Origin: Nostoc paludosum FACHB-159
Lineage (GTDB): Bacteria > Cyanobacteriota > Cyanobacteriia > Cyanobacteriales > Nostocaceae
Reading direction: 5' to 3'
NCBI RefSeq assembly: GCF_014698835.1
Contig: NZ_JACJTU010000023.1
Coordinates: forward strand, 79,684 to 143,683
Length of the DNA stretch: 64,000 nucleotides
Below, piece after piece: positions 8,086-16,000 of this stretch. The notes under the pieces are model-generated. The model made no database searches. It saw only the letters and a list, made by a program, of their open reading frames with translations, and was not told where the DNA came from. Both the position numbers and the translations under genes were made by a program. Within the stretch, counting starts at the first letter, position 1. Each line of letters starts with the position of its first letter.

Positions 8086-8790
8086 TTATTTTTCCCGATA
8101 GCCTCCAGCGTAGTTAATCACGCAAATTGTTCTATATGATTTGTGAGTTCCAAAAGCAACACCAGAGACTTTAAAATTGCCGTTAAAAATGTTTGTTCGA
8201 TGACCGCGATCGGGCACACCATCATCAATAATTAATTGCATGACGATATCTTGGGCTGTGTTTGGCCCATAACTGATATTTTCGCCTGCGGTTGTCAGCC
8301 ATCTACCATAGCGGTTGATGCGAGTAAAGGGGTTGCTACCATCGCTACCATCATGACCTGTGGCACCTTTTGGCCCTTGGTCTTTAACGTGGTCTTTGGC
8401 TGCTAAAGACATACCTTTCGATGCACTCAAAGCACCTACAGGACGTGCTGATTTGAGAAATGCGATCGCTTCATCGACTGCTTTTCCCCCTTCTTGAGTT
8501 ACCAAATAAGTATTACCAGAAATTTTGACTCGGTTACCTTGAAAGCGCTTGCGATAGTTTTGCAAAATCGGTATATATGCTTGGGGATTTGTTCTTACTT
8601 TATTTGTTTCAACAATTACCTGTTGTTCTAGTGGGGAAAGGTAACTCGCTTTTGCTAACAAAGTTGGGCTACTTTCTTTAGTTACTACTGGTTGAGAGTT
8701 GGCTACAGTCGGACTAGATTGCAGCAATTGATCTGAACAACCAAATATTAGGGTAAGTGGAAAAATTACCCAAAACTTAATTCGATGCAT
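8086..8790 (-). CDS. CAP-domain (SCP/PR1-like) secreted lipoprotein
   Basis: A 234-residue exported protein. The start at 8790 (MHRIKFWVIFPLTLIFGCSD) gives a short signal peptide with a lipobox-like LIFGC. An in-frame ATG 13 codons upstream is less likely. After a Ser/Thr-rich linker, residues about 50-232 form a CAP domain. Marks are an N-terminal helix EQQVIVETNKVRTNP, His in GHDGSDGSNPFTRI, the AGENISYG motif and DRGHRTNIFN, which together contain the His/Glu residues of the CAP cavity. Bacterial CAP proteins are extracytoplasmic, and roles such as envelope binding or proteolysis are mostly unproven. No operon partner is visible. Confidence 0.85.
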   Translation of the reverse strand: MHRIKFWVIFPLTLIFGCSDQLLQSSPTVANSQPVVTKESSPTLLAKASYLSPLEQQVIVETNKVRTNPQAYIPILQNYRKRFQGNRVKISGNTYLVTQEGGKAVDEAIAFLKSARPVGALSASKGMSLAAKDHVKDQGPKGATGHDGSDGSNPFTRINRYGRWLTTAGENISYGPNTAQDIVMQLIIDDGVPDRGHRTNIFNGNFKVSGVAFGTHKSYRTICVINYAGGYREK

Positions 8791-9253
8791 TGATGACCTC
8801 ACGATTTTTATAGCAATTAATTTAGTCAATTAGAAGGAATACCAATTTTCAAACCACACAAAACTCTATCAAAGCTTTTACACCTTCCCTAAAATCACGG
8901 TAGATTCAGGCACTAGTCATATAGATAACACTGTTATTATCTTTGTTCCTGAGATACTACAAAAGTTTTACAACGATTTTTCCATCTTTAAGGCGTTATG
9001 GAAGGATTTCACAGCCTGTATTTAGAGTTGCGATCGTCACTCTATACACTGATTAGAAAAATATCAATACCTGAGAAAGTTAAATTAGGCAAAATAGAAC
9101 TGAAAAAATAGCAACTCTAACAATATAATTAGGTGTCGATAAAATAAATTTTGAATAACTGCGATCGCACCTGAAAAACTTTGTAATAGTTAAATTTAAG
9201 CTGAGTAAACAGATGCGGATACTTGGAAATATTAACTACAAAAGGTACTAGCC
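8791..9253. other. Spacer between divergent CAP-protein and lipid-kinase genes
   Basis: This 463-bp AT-rich, gene-free stretch separates two divergent genes and so should hold both promoters. It contains two HIP1-like GCGATCG motifs (near 9030 and 9160) and no obvious repeat, RNA structure or ORF. I could not identify a specific operator. Confidence 0.5.
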
Positions 9254-10126
9254 ATGAGTTGCCGCGCACTGCTATTAGTAAATCCTCATGCTCGCCAAGG
9301 GCAAAAGGGTTTGTCTGAAGCGATTAATTATTTAAAGACACTTGGCTTTATTTTAATTGAAGAGTCTACAGAACATCCGAAACAACTTTATGAAGTCATA
9401 CTTCGCTATCAACATCAAGTTGATTTAGTAATAGTTGGTGGTGGTGATGGCACTCTTAATGCCGCGGTAGATGCTTTAGTTGAAACTCAATTACCCTTAG
9501 GAATTTTGCCTCTGGGAACTGCCAACGATTTGGCAAGAACTTTAAAAATTCCCAACTCTCTCAACGAAGCTTGTAATATTATTGCCCAAGGAAATTTACA
9601 CCGCATTGATTTGGGTTGGGTCAATGGTAAGCACTTTTTTAATGTTGCCAGTCTCGGATTGAGTGTAAAAATTACCCAACTACTTACCAAAGAAGTGAAA
9701 CGCCGTTGGGGAGTATTTGCTTACGCCGCCACTGCATTGCAAGTGATTTGGTCAGCTAGACCTTTTAGTGCTGAAATTGTCATCAATGGTGAATCCGTTC
9801 GTGTGAAAACAGTGCAAATTGCCGTAGGTAACGGTCGTTATTACGGTGGTGGTATGGCAGTAGCAGATGACGCTGCAATAGACGACCAAAGACTAGATCT
9901 TTATAGCTTGGAAATTCAACATTGGTGGCAGATTATACTATTATTACCTGCCATGCGACAAGGGCGGCATATACATTGGGAAAGTGTACGCTCTCTTCAA
10001 GGTCAGGAAATACGGTTATATACTCGCAAACCACGTCCTATTAATACAGATGGCGAAATCACTACTTACACACCTGCCCATTTCCGAGTTATACCTAAAG
10101 CTGTAGCTGTTTTAGTACCCGCATAA
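9254..10126 (+). CDS. YegS/DAGK-family lipid kinase
   Basis: A 290-residue diacylglycerol-kinase catalytic-domain protein that would phosphorylate a lipid alcohol (diacylglycerol or a related lipid) at the membrane using ATP. The nucleotide-binding motif VIVGGGDGTLN is near residue 62 and the second family motif LGTANDLARTL near residue 92. The C-terminal beta-rich domain includes VGNGRYYGGGMAVADDA and the terminal GE-type block (NTDGEIT). The N terminus ALLLVNPHARQG is the usual start of the fold. ATG 9254 is used, although GGTACT upstream is a weak ribosome-binding site. The next gene, ExoD-like, follows 128 bp later on the same strand. Confidence 0.88.
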   Translation: MSCRALLLVNPHARQGQKGLSEAINYLKTLGFILIEESTEHPKQLYEVILRYQHQVDLVIVGGGDGTLNAAVDALVETQLPLGILPLGTANDLARTLKIPNSLNEACNIIAQGNLHRIDLGWVNGKHFFNVASLGLSVKITQLLTKEVKRRWGVFAYAATALQVIWSARPFSAEIVINGESVRVKTVQIAVGNGRYYGGGMAVADDAAIDDQRLDLYSLEIQHWWQIILLLPAMRQGRHIHWESVRSLQGQEIRLYTRKPRPINTDGEITTYTPAHFRVIPKAVAVLVPA

Positions 10127-10129
10127 GTC

Positions 10130-10230
10130 AATATTTAAGAGTTAGGAGTTAAAAGTTAGGAGTTATGAGTTAGGAGTTAGGAGTTATTCTCCTTGTCTCC
10201 CTTGTCTCCCTCATCTCCTCTACTCTCCAT
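10130..10230. repeat. GTTAGGAGTTA tandem motif and CCTTGTCTCC run
   Basis: Imperfect tandem copies of GTTAGGAGTTA/AAAAGTTAGGAG at about 10137-10185 are followed by CTCCTTGTCTCCCTTGTCTCCC. It is low-complexity intergenic filler between two co-directional genes. Similar GGAGTTA and CTCCCC runs recur elsewhere in the window. Confidence 0.6.
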
Positions 10231-10254
10231 TTTCTTTGATAAAAATCGCGCCAA

Positions 10255-10860
10255 ATGCATCTGAGATTTTCTCAAGATATAAAATCCTTGTTAGAACGCC
10301 TAGCTGAACAACCCCTGACTCTAGGTGATATTCTGGCTGAAACCTCAGAACGAGGGTTTAGCCTAGTCATTGCATTATTAGTTTTGCCATTTTTATTTCC
10401 CATGCCACCGGGCTTAACTGGCCCTTTTGGTGGTGCTTGTTTGCTGTTGTCAGTGCAAATGCTTTTAGGAAGGCGATCGCCTTGGCTACCAAAAAGAATT
10501 GCTAACTACAAATTTCCTCGTCGCTTTGCCGAGTTACTTTTACAAAATTTGGGTCGCCTGACTAAAGTTTTACAGAAAATCACCCGTCCCCGATTAAGAA
10601 AAATAGCTAATAATCCCTTGACCTGGCGAATCAATGGCTTTTGTATCACTTGGTTAACAATATTATTGATATCACCAATTCCCTTTACAAACCCCATTCC
10701 CACTGTAGGTATTTTACTTTTGACTGTTGCTACAATCGAATCTGATGGTTTATTAATTTGTATCGGCTACGGAATTACAGGTTTGATTACTTTACTATTT
10801 GGATTTATTGGATATGCTTTGTGGCTAGCTCCGGGTTTACTACCATCTATATTTAAATAA
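10255..10860 (+). CDS. ExoD-family membrane protein
   Basis: A 201-residue integral membrane protein of the ExoD family, named for a Sinorhizobium gene that affects exopolysaccharide production and alkaline tolerance; the biochemical role is unresolved. The family pattern is visible. A soluble N-terminal helix with TLGDILAETSERGF precedes a hydrophobic hairpin (LVIALLVLPFLFPMPPGLTGPFGGACLLLSVQMLLGRRSPWLP). A basic amphipathic linker follows, and two or three more membrane segments (about residues 125-195) include the SPIPFTNPIPTVGILLL proline-rich helix. ATG 10255 is the only plausible start. It may be co-transcribed with the lipid kinase upstream. Confidence 0.85.
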   Translation: MHLRFSQDIKSLLERLAEQPLTLGDILAETSERGFSLVIALLVLPFLFPMPPGLTGPFGGACLLLSVQMLLGRRSPWLPKRIANYKFPRRFAELLLQNLGRLTKVLQKITRPRLRKIANNPLTWRINGFCITWLTILLISPIPFTNPIPTVGILLLTVATIESDGLLICIGYGITGLITLLFGFIGYALWLAPGLLPSIFK

Positions 10861-10862
10861 TA

Positions 10863-11251
10863 AAAGCCCCAACCCAAAGGCTGAGGGCTAAGACTTATGT
10901 GATTTATTAGAGTGCATCTACCATTTATTAATCCGTTTTGACTCTTACTCTATCCGGTAAAATTTGATTTATTAAGCATTTTTTTCCCAAAAAAAAATAT
11001 CAGGAATAAATAAAGCCCCTAACTAAAAGCTAGGGGCGATAAATTTATTAAGGTGCATCTACCATTTATTAATCCGCTTTGACTATTGCTATATCCGGGT
11101 AAATTTCACTTATTATAAAAATTTTACTTTTACTGAATAAAAATTATTAACCATAAATAAAGCCCCCAGCTAAAGGCTGAGGGCTGTGATTTAATTAAGG
11201 TGCATCTACTATTTATATATCCGCTTTAGTCGCTACTCGATCAGGAAGAAT
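10863..11251 (-). repeat. Three tandem ~148-bp elements, each with a hairpin terminator and GTGCATCTAC box
   Basis: Three copies begin at about 10863, 11012 and 11159. Read on the minus strand, each has a conserved block ending in AAA(R)CGGAT, then TAATAAATGGTAGATGCACC, then a GC-rich hairpin (for example GCCCCTA...TTAGGGGC in copy 2) with a T-rich tail (TTTATTTAT), like an intrinsic terminator. In one minus-strand frame the copies read ILPDRVRVKTD, IYPDIAIVKAD and ILPDRVATKADI, followed by stops and then (M)VDAP or VDAL and a stop. The frame has no good start codon. A related GGTGCATCTAC-plus-terminator unit is at 63739-63784. They could be tandem small RNAs or decayed copies of a tiny gene. 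Confidence 0.7.
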
Positions 11252-11523
11252 TGAAAAAAGAATAGATAGTTGTGAGATTGATTTTATTATCTATAAAGTG
11301 AGTACTAACTTCAACCAAAAATACCTACGGTATTTGACTAAGTAAGTATTATCCATCTTCATAAGAATTTTACAAAAAGCCTTATTTTCCCCTAGATATA
11401 CGAAGTTTCTGTTAATATCTCTAATGTGATATCCGCAATAGTACGAATATAGTTTAGTAGTTGGGTATATAACTATGAAAATTAGACACACCCAACTCAA
11501 TGAAGCGATGTCTACGACGGGCT
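11252..11523. other. Spacer before the 11.5-kb hypothetical gene
   Basis: AT-rich region with no convincing gene. Its last part (11500-11530) contains GCGATGTCTACGACGGGCTA followed by TGCCTACGC, a dispersed Nostoc-type motif also seen near 42100, so an upstream ATG at 11500 probably lies inside a repeat and is not the true start of the next gene. Confidence 0.5.
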
Positions 11524-12099
11524 ATGCCTACGCATATTATCCAAGGTGTCATGATAGTTCTATTTTCCCTTGGCAGCCTTGGTATTGTCGGAGGAAGCTT
11601 TTTCCTCAGAAAAGCTTTTAGCAATACTAGCGAACCTGAAATAATAACCGATACAACACGCTACAAAGAAATTCGTAATCAATTATGGTCTGACCCTGAC
11701 CAGCTAAAACATTTTCCGAATCAGATTCCCACAGATGCTAAAGATATTCGCATTGCTTACTCTCCTGGATTTTTACAAGGAGGTAGTTTTTTTCAAATTA
11801 GATTGAAACAGCCCCCAGAAAAAATAAAAAAACTACTCTCACAATACAGAAATAATGCAAAACATAAATATAGAGGGGGCAACACAAACGACCATATAAA
11901 TCAACCTAACGGTGTGCCGACAACCTTTTTCTACACCAATGATTCTTCTGGCGAAACTTTTCCAGATGCATATGAAATATTAGTATTAGATGCAACAGAC
12001 AGAGGTAAATCCGGTTTCAAATGGAATCATGGTGATAGCTATGGTGTTGCGATTAATAGCTCTGCCTCAGAAATTATCTATTGGGCTGAACAATGGTAG
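11524..12099 (+). CDS. Hypothetical protein with one N-terminal membrane helix
   Basis: A 191-residue protein if started at ATG 11524; the ATG at 11500 falls in a dispersed repeat. Residues about 5-30 form one hydrophobic helix (VMIVLFSLGSLGIVGGSFF), an anchor or uncleaved signal. The rest is a soluble, probably extracytoplasmic domain with Asp/Asn-rich loops, aromatic strands (IRIAYSPGFLQGG, FFQIRL) and a C-terminal block DSYGVAINSSASEIIYWAEQW. No catalytic motif or family is recognised. It has no close operon partner; the SDR gene follows 114 bp later on the same strand. Confidence 0.65.
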   Translation: MPTHIIQGVMIVLFSLGSLGIVGGSFFLRKAFSNTSEPEIITDTTRYKEIRNQLWSDPDQLKHFPNQIPTDAKDIRIAYSPGFLQGGSFFQIRLKQPPEKIKKLLSQYRNNAKHKYRGGNTNDHINQPNGVPTTFFYTNDSSGETFPDAYEILVLDATDRGKSGFKWNHGDSYGVAINSSASEIIYWAEQW

Positions 12100-12213
12100 T
12101 TATTACTGGATGCTAGTTTTACTCTTTTAGGTATATAACTTTCGGTAGTTAAAAATTTATATCAATTATGGCTAATATTTAAAAAATGCTGAAAAATTAT
12201 CTGATTATTTAGA

Positions 12214-12990
12214 ATGTCAACTGCTTTAATTACTGGTGCCTCTAGTGGTATTGGTAAAGCTTTCGCCCAGGAATTAGCTGCACGCAAGACAAATCTTGTA
12301 CTCGTTGCTCGTTCTGAAGATAAATTAAACCAATTAGCTAAAGAATTAAAAGAAAAGTATAAAGTTCAAGTAGACGTTATACCTAAAGACCTTACAGAGC
12401 ATAATGCTGCGGCTGGTGTATTTGATGCTACAAAAACAAAGGGATTAACGATTGATTTATTAATCAACAATGCTGGTTTTGGTTCTTATGGAGATTTTGC
12501 CGAATCAGATGGAGAAAGACAAGTTAAAATCGTACAATTAAACATTTTGGCATTGGTAGATTTAACCCATAGATTTTTACCAATCATGCGGCAACGTCGT
12601 TCTGGAAGTATTATTAACGTATCCTCAATTACAGGATTTCAACCGATACCGTATCTTTCTGTTTATGCTGCTAGTAAAGCTTTTATTCTTAGCTTTAGTG
12701 AAGCACTCTGGGCAGAAAATCGTCAATATGGTGTTCGTATTTTAGTTACCTGTCCAGGCCCAATAGAAACAAATTTTTTTGCAGAAGCTAATTTTCCTCC
12801 AGCTTTAGCAGGAAGCACAGAAAAAGTATACTCCTGTGAAGAAGTAGTTCGCGAATCTCTGAAAGCTTTAGAAGAGTGGCAGCCTACAGTTATTATTGGT
12901 GATGTTACCACTCAAATTAGAAGTATATTAGCTCGATTAGTACCGCGAAAAGTGCTACTGAATATTTTGGCAAAAAGGTTTAAAGTCTAA
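12214..12990 (+). CDS. Short-chain dehydrogenase/reductase
   Basis: A 258-residue classical SDR oxidoreductase acting on an unknown carbonyl or alcohol with NAD(P)(H). The Rossmann cofactor loop TGASSGIGKAFA is at residues 6-17, the NNAG motif (LLINNAGFGSYG) near 88, the catalytic Ser in INVSSITG near 138, and YAASKAF with the catalytic Tyr and Lys near 152-156. The CPGPIETNFF block follows. The Arg at the end of beta-2 (VLVARSEDKL) favours NADP. The substrate cannot be told from sequence. Resemblance to HetN-type SDRs is only at family level. It stands alone. Confidence 0.88.
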   Translation: MSTALITGASSGIGKAFAQELAARKTNLVLVARSEDKLNQLAKELKEKYKVQVDVIPKDLTEHNAAAGVFDATKTKGLTIDLLINNAGFGSYGDFAESDGERQVKIVQLNILALVDLTHRFLPIMRQRRSGSIINVSSITGFQPIPYLSVYAASKAFILSFSEALWAENRQYGVRILVTCPGPIETNFFAEANFPPALAGSTEKVYSCEEVVRESLKALEEWQPTVIIGDVTTQIRSILARLVPRKVLLNILAKRFKV

Positions 12991-13194
12991 TATTATTTTG
13001 AACGTCCTTTGTATAGTAGGCAACAGGCAAAATAATTGAAAGTCTTTTGGTGTCAAAGTTTTATCATCAGTTTATGTCCTAAACCATGCTTAAACTGCTA
13101 TAAAATCCCCTAATTTGAATCATGTGGATTCCCCTATTGCCTATTGCCTTTTTCCCTACTATTGCCTTCTTACCTATTGCCTTTTAACTAAAAA

Positions 13195-13974
13195 TCACAT
13201 ATACCGAGTTAGTTGAACGCGGTAACGGTCTTTTTTAGTAACAGCAATTTCTCCAACTTCTAAACGTCCTTTAGAGCGAATGGCGATTAAATCACCTGAT
13301 TTGACTTGAGAACTAGCTTGAGTTACTTCCTTCCAATTGACGCGGACATCACCAGAGTCGATTAAATCAACCATTTTACTGCGGGACATACCAAAACCAG
13401 CAGAGGCGATCGCATCTAATCGCAAAGATGCTTCTACAGTAGTTAATTCTTTTTTCTTCGGTTCTCGAACCTTTAATTCACTAATCTCAATCCGTTGAGT
13501 TTTCACCGGAACCGATCGCACCTGTTTGAGATTCATTTCCAAAAATTCTACCAACTCTGGTGCGACGATCGCCTGGGCCCCTCTTTCTCCCAAAACAATA
13601 ATATCTCCTGTCTTTTCGCGGACAATTCCTGTCCCTAGCATTGCGCCTAAAAAGTCGCGGTGAGTGGCGGTATCAAATAAGAAATTACCAGCAATTTCTA
13701 CTGCAACAAGGCTGACTTGAGATGAATCTAAGGGTAGTTCCGAACGAGCGATCGCTATTCTTTGGCGTTCAGCTTGCGGATATCCACCCCACACAACTAA
13801 TTGCACCTCTGTTAATCGGCTAAATACTCGTTGAATTTCCGCCAATTCTGGAGGAGACAAAAAATCCGTCACAACCACTTCCCAAGTTTTAATAGCTTGC
13901 TCTGCTTGGTCAATTACACGAGCTACACTATCTCGATTTTCAACACCCTTTAAAAGTTCTTCTCGTGGCAACAT
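13195..13974 (-). CDS. Photosystem II S4-domain protein (YlmH-like RNA-binding)
   Basis: A 259-residue protein matching the cyanobacterial/plastid 'photosystem II S4 domain protein' family. The N terminus (MLPREELLKGVENRDSVARVIDQAE) and middle (LTEVQLVVWGGYPQAERQRI, ATHRDFLGAMLGTGIVREKTGDIIV) follow the YlmH-like fold. Residues about 180-245 form an S4 RNA-binding domain (LRLDAIASAGFGMSRSKMVDLIDSGDVRVNWK). The name comes from genomic association with photosystem II; direct function is likely RNA or ribosome-associated. ATG 13974 fits the family start. Spacer 12991-13194 contains only low-complexity CCTATTGCC repeats. Confidence 0.9.
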   Translation of the reverse strand: MLPREELLKGVENRDSVARVIDQAEQAIKTWEVVVTDFLSPPELAEIQRVFSRLTEVQLVVWGGYPQAERQRIAIARSELPLDSSQVSLVAVEIAGNFLFDTATHRDFLGAMLGTGIVREKTGDIIVLGERGAQAIVAPELVEFLEMNLKQVRSVPVKTQRIEISELKVREPKKKELTTVEASLRLDAIASAGFGMSRSKMVDLIDSGDVRVNWKEVTQASSQVKSGDLIAIRSKGRLEVGEIAVTKKDRYRVQLTRYM

Positions 13975-14031
13975 TCTGAAAAATTATGAATTAGTCATTA
14001 GTCATTAGTCTAAATTCTGAATTCTGAATTC

Positions 14032-14556
14032 TTATCTCGATTCTAACTTTAATTCCCATTTTATAAGGTTTTCATTTCTCTCGACTTGTTGCATTCCTAA
14101 TTTTTCGAGAATGCGAATTGAGGCAACATGATCGTTTGGAGAATGAGAAACAATGCTTTTAAGTTGGGGCTGAGTAAAGGCAAAATTTACTAATGCTTCT
14201 ACTGCTTCAAAAGCAAATCCTTGCTGACGATAGGCTGATATAACTTCATAACCCATTTCTGTTGTTCCTTGTTCATTAGGTTTGCCAAGAAATCCCAAAT
14301 CCCCAATTAGGGTATTGTCAGCGATGTGAATTATCAGCCACACACCCCAGCCCAACTGGGAAGGATCGTCTATAAGCATCTGAGTATACATTGGGAAAAT
14401 ATCTAGCACCTCACCTGTATACCATTCATCAGGAACGCGTACCCCTAAGAGCTTTTCCACTTCAGATTTGTTTTTTGCCACAACGGCTTGTGCCACCTCC
14501 AAGCAACAAGGAAGCAACTCAAGCCGCTGTGTCGTAATATGTAAACTATGATTCAT
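14032..14556 (-). CDS. GNAT-family N-acetyltransferase
   Basis: A 174-residue acetyl-CoA-dependent acetyltransferase of the RimJ/RimL-like GNAT group. The N-terminal TTQRLELLPCCLEVA motif, the acetyl-CoA loop region (MGYEVISAYRQQGFAFEAVEALVNFAF) and the C-terminal SHSPNDHVASIRILEKLGM block are all present and in frame, unlike the broken paralogue at 7450. The substrate is unknown. It follows the membrane-protein gene at 14560-15066 with only 3 bp between stop and start, so the two are very likely co-transcribed. Confidence 0.85.
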   Translation of the reverse strand: MNHSLHITTQRLELLPCCLEVAQAVVAKNKSEVEKLLGVRVPDEWYTGEVLDIFPMYTQMLIDDPSQLGWGVWLIIHIADNTLIGDLGFLGKPNEQGTTEMGYEVISAYRQQGFAFEAVEALVNFAFTQPQLKSIVSHSPNDHVASIRILEKLGMQQVERNENLIKWELKLESR

Positions 14557-14559
14557 TTG

Positions 14560-15066
14560 CTACACGCCATTTGTGTCTGCATAACCCTGAATATTTTCTG
14601 GCTCAAATTGACGTAATATCTTGGTCGCCTGACGGGTTAAGGTTTCAGAACCTTGAACTGCAATTAAGTATTTACCCGCATCTAAACGGTTACGGTAGGG
14701 TAAAGCATCACCACTACCTACGAGTAAACCGACTCCGCCACCGACAAACACACCACCCATAGCACCACTAGCAGCACCCAGTAGTCCTCCAACGATGTGA
14801 TTGCCAACTTCACCCGCCCAGGCAAAAGTTTGCAAACCAGTAATCAGGCTGAAGGTGAAACCTGCAAAAAAGCCGAATGGTATCAGCCAGGTTGCCATGA
14901 GCCGTGCTTGCTTTTTGGCTTGGTCTTTGGGGTCAATTAAGCCAAACTCGTCAGCAGTTTTATACCCCTTCCCCAGGATAGTACTGTTTATGCCTTCTTT
15001 TTCTAAAGCTAAGTAAGCAGCTTCAGCTTGAATGCGGTCTGGTAATACGGCAACAAGGTAATTCAT
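14560..15066 (-). CDS. Conserved membrane protein with glycine-zipper segment
   Basis: A 168-residue protein. Residues 1-30 look like a small alpha/beta domain (MNYLVAVLPDRIQAEAAYLALEKEGI). A central hydrophobic part follows, with one or two membrane segments (about 60-85) and a long Gly/Ala-rich stretch (VGGLLGAASGAMGGVFVGGGVGLLVGSGD, about 92-120) resembling a glycine zipper. The C terminus is again alpha/beta-like (KYLIAVQGSETLTRQATKIL). Proteins of this layout, with two ferredoxin-like halves around a Gly-rich membrane segment, occur in cyanobacteria without assigned function. Its operon partner is the GNAT gene. Confidence 0.8.
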   Translation of the reverse strand: MNYLVAVLPDRIQAEAAYLALEKEGINSTILGKGYKTADEFGLIDPKDQAKKQARLMATWLIPFGFFAGFTFSLITGLQTFAWAGEVGNHIVGGLLGAASGAMGGVFVGGGVGLLVGSGDALPYRNRLDAGKYLIAVQGSETLTRQATKILRQFEPENIQGYADTNGV

Positions 15067-15197
15067 TGATTTTACAATACTTAATTTAATAAAAGTTTTG
15101 CCTTAATTAACAGCGTATCAGTCCTGTGGGCAGGAGTCAGAATTCAGAATTCAGAATTCAGGAGTCACGAGTCAAAATTTAGAAGTCGGAATGGGCT

Positions 15198-15575
15198 TTA
15201 CTTTAAAGAATCCAGTGGCTCACAAAAATTGTTCACACCTTGCTTGAGGACATAAATTAAAACCGGCGTTGCCAAAATCTTGGGAAACGTCGGTGTTGTT
15301 TTGAGATGTTCCATCATCTTGGGAAGTGAACTATTGAGCAAATCTTCGCGATATTCTTGTTGGCAAATCACCGCACGCCACTTTCTAGCCAAAGCATCTA
15401 ACCATTCGGAATTTGCTCTTTCTGGTTGTTGTCCTGCGCGGATAGCTAGCGTCATCGCTGCATCCTCTAAATCTCCGTCACAGTCTTCAATCAAGTCCAG
15501 CGCTTCCATATCGCTGGGATCATCTGCCAATTGAGAGCGAAACTGTGCAATTTCTTTCGATGTTACTTTAGTCAT
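15198..15575 (-). CDS. Conserved hypothetical protein, acidic N-terminal half
   Basis: A 125-residue soluble protein. The first half is acidic and helical (DDPSDMEALDLIEDCDGDLEDAAMTLAIRAGQ), resembling the small helical bundles found in many cyanobacterial hypothetical proteins. The second half is more basic and hydrophobic, including LATPVLIYVLKQGVNNF near the end. No catalytic or metal motif stands out. The start at ATG 15575 is followed by a plausible N terminus, and there is no good alternative. It is a separate unit; the spacer 15067-15197 holds CAGAATTCAG direct repeats. Confidence 0.7.
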   Translation of the reverse strand: MTKVTSKEIAQFRSQLADDPSDMEALDLIEDCDGDLEDAAMTLAIRAGQQPERANSEWLDALARKWRAVICQQEYREDLLNSSLPKMMEHLKTTPTFPKILATPVLIYVLKQGVNNFCEPLDSLK

Positions 15576-15659
15576 GAGTCTTTGACAAGGCGAGCGATGC
15601 TACGGCGGTAAACTACGAACACTCAGTTATGTTAGTTCAATTTTGACACTTCACGTGAA

Positions 15660-15800
15660 AATCGGGCATGGGGCATTGGGCACTTGTACTGAGCTTGTCC
15701 TGAGCGTAGTCGTTGGCGCAGCCTCTCGTAGAGAAGGGCGAAGCCGTTGGCGCAGCCTCTCGTAGAGAAGTATTGGGTATTGGGCATTGGGCATGGGGAT
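15660..15800. repeat. Composite dispersed repeat with two GTTGGCGCAGCCTCTCGTAGAGAAG units
   Basis: Two direct copies of the unit GTTGGCGCAGCCTCTCGTAG plus AGAAG (about 15710-15735 and 15749-15770) are flanked by GGGCATTGGGC heptamer runs. The same palindromic core (TCTCGTAGAGA) is present near 1770, and an inverted copy lies inside the GT39 coding sequence near 26395. The element is intergenic here. Confidence 0.75.
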
Positions 15801-15898
15801 TGAGTTTCTGAACTTCATTAAATGAGTGCTTGAACTCCATTAATGAGCATTTGAAGAAAATGAACAAGTCCCCAATGCCCCATCCCGAATTTTTATCA

Positions 15899-15943
15899 AA
15901 AAGCCTCATTTTCCAGTTTAGTCACTGAAAAAATGAGGCTTTT
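15899..15943 (-). terminator. Intrinsic terminator downstream of hgdD
   Basis: Long inverted repeat AAAAGCCTCATTTT / AAAATGAGGCTTTT with a 17-base loop, 58 bp past the hgdD stop on the minus strand and followed there by a T-rich stretch. It is symmetrical, so it could stop transcription from both sides. Confidence 0.75.
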
Positions 15944-16000
15944 GGAGGCTGTCTATGAGAAAGGCTACTCAATTCTATGATGCGGTTGAGTTTTGGGTAA

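Noticed and set aside
11291..11500. 69-codon minus-strand frame
   Set aside because: No ribosome-binding site and no recognisable features; it overlaps the promoter of the 11.5-kb gene.
12214..12990. Naming the SDR gene hetN
   Set aside because: Only general SDR motifs are shared, and no heterocyst-glycolipid or polyketide genes are adjacent.
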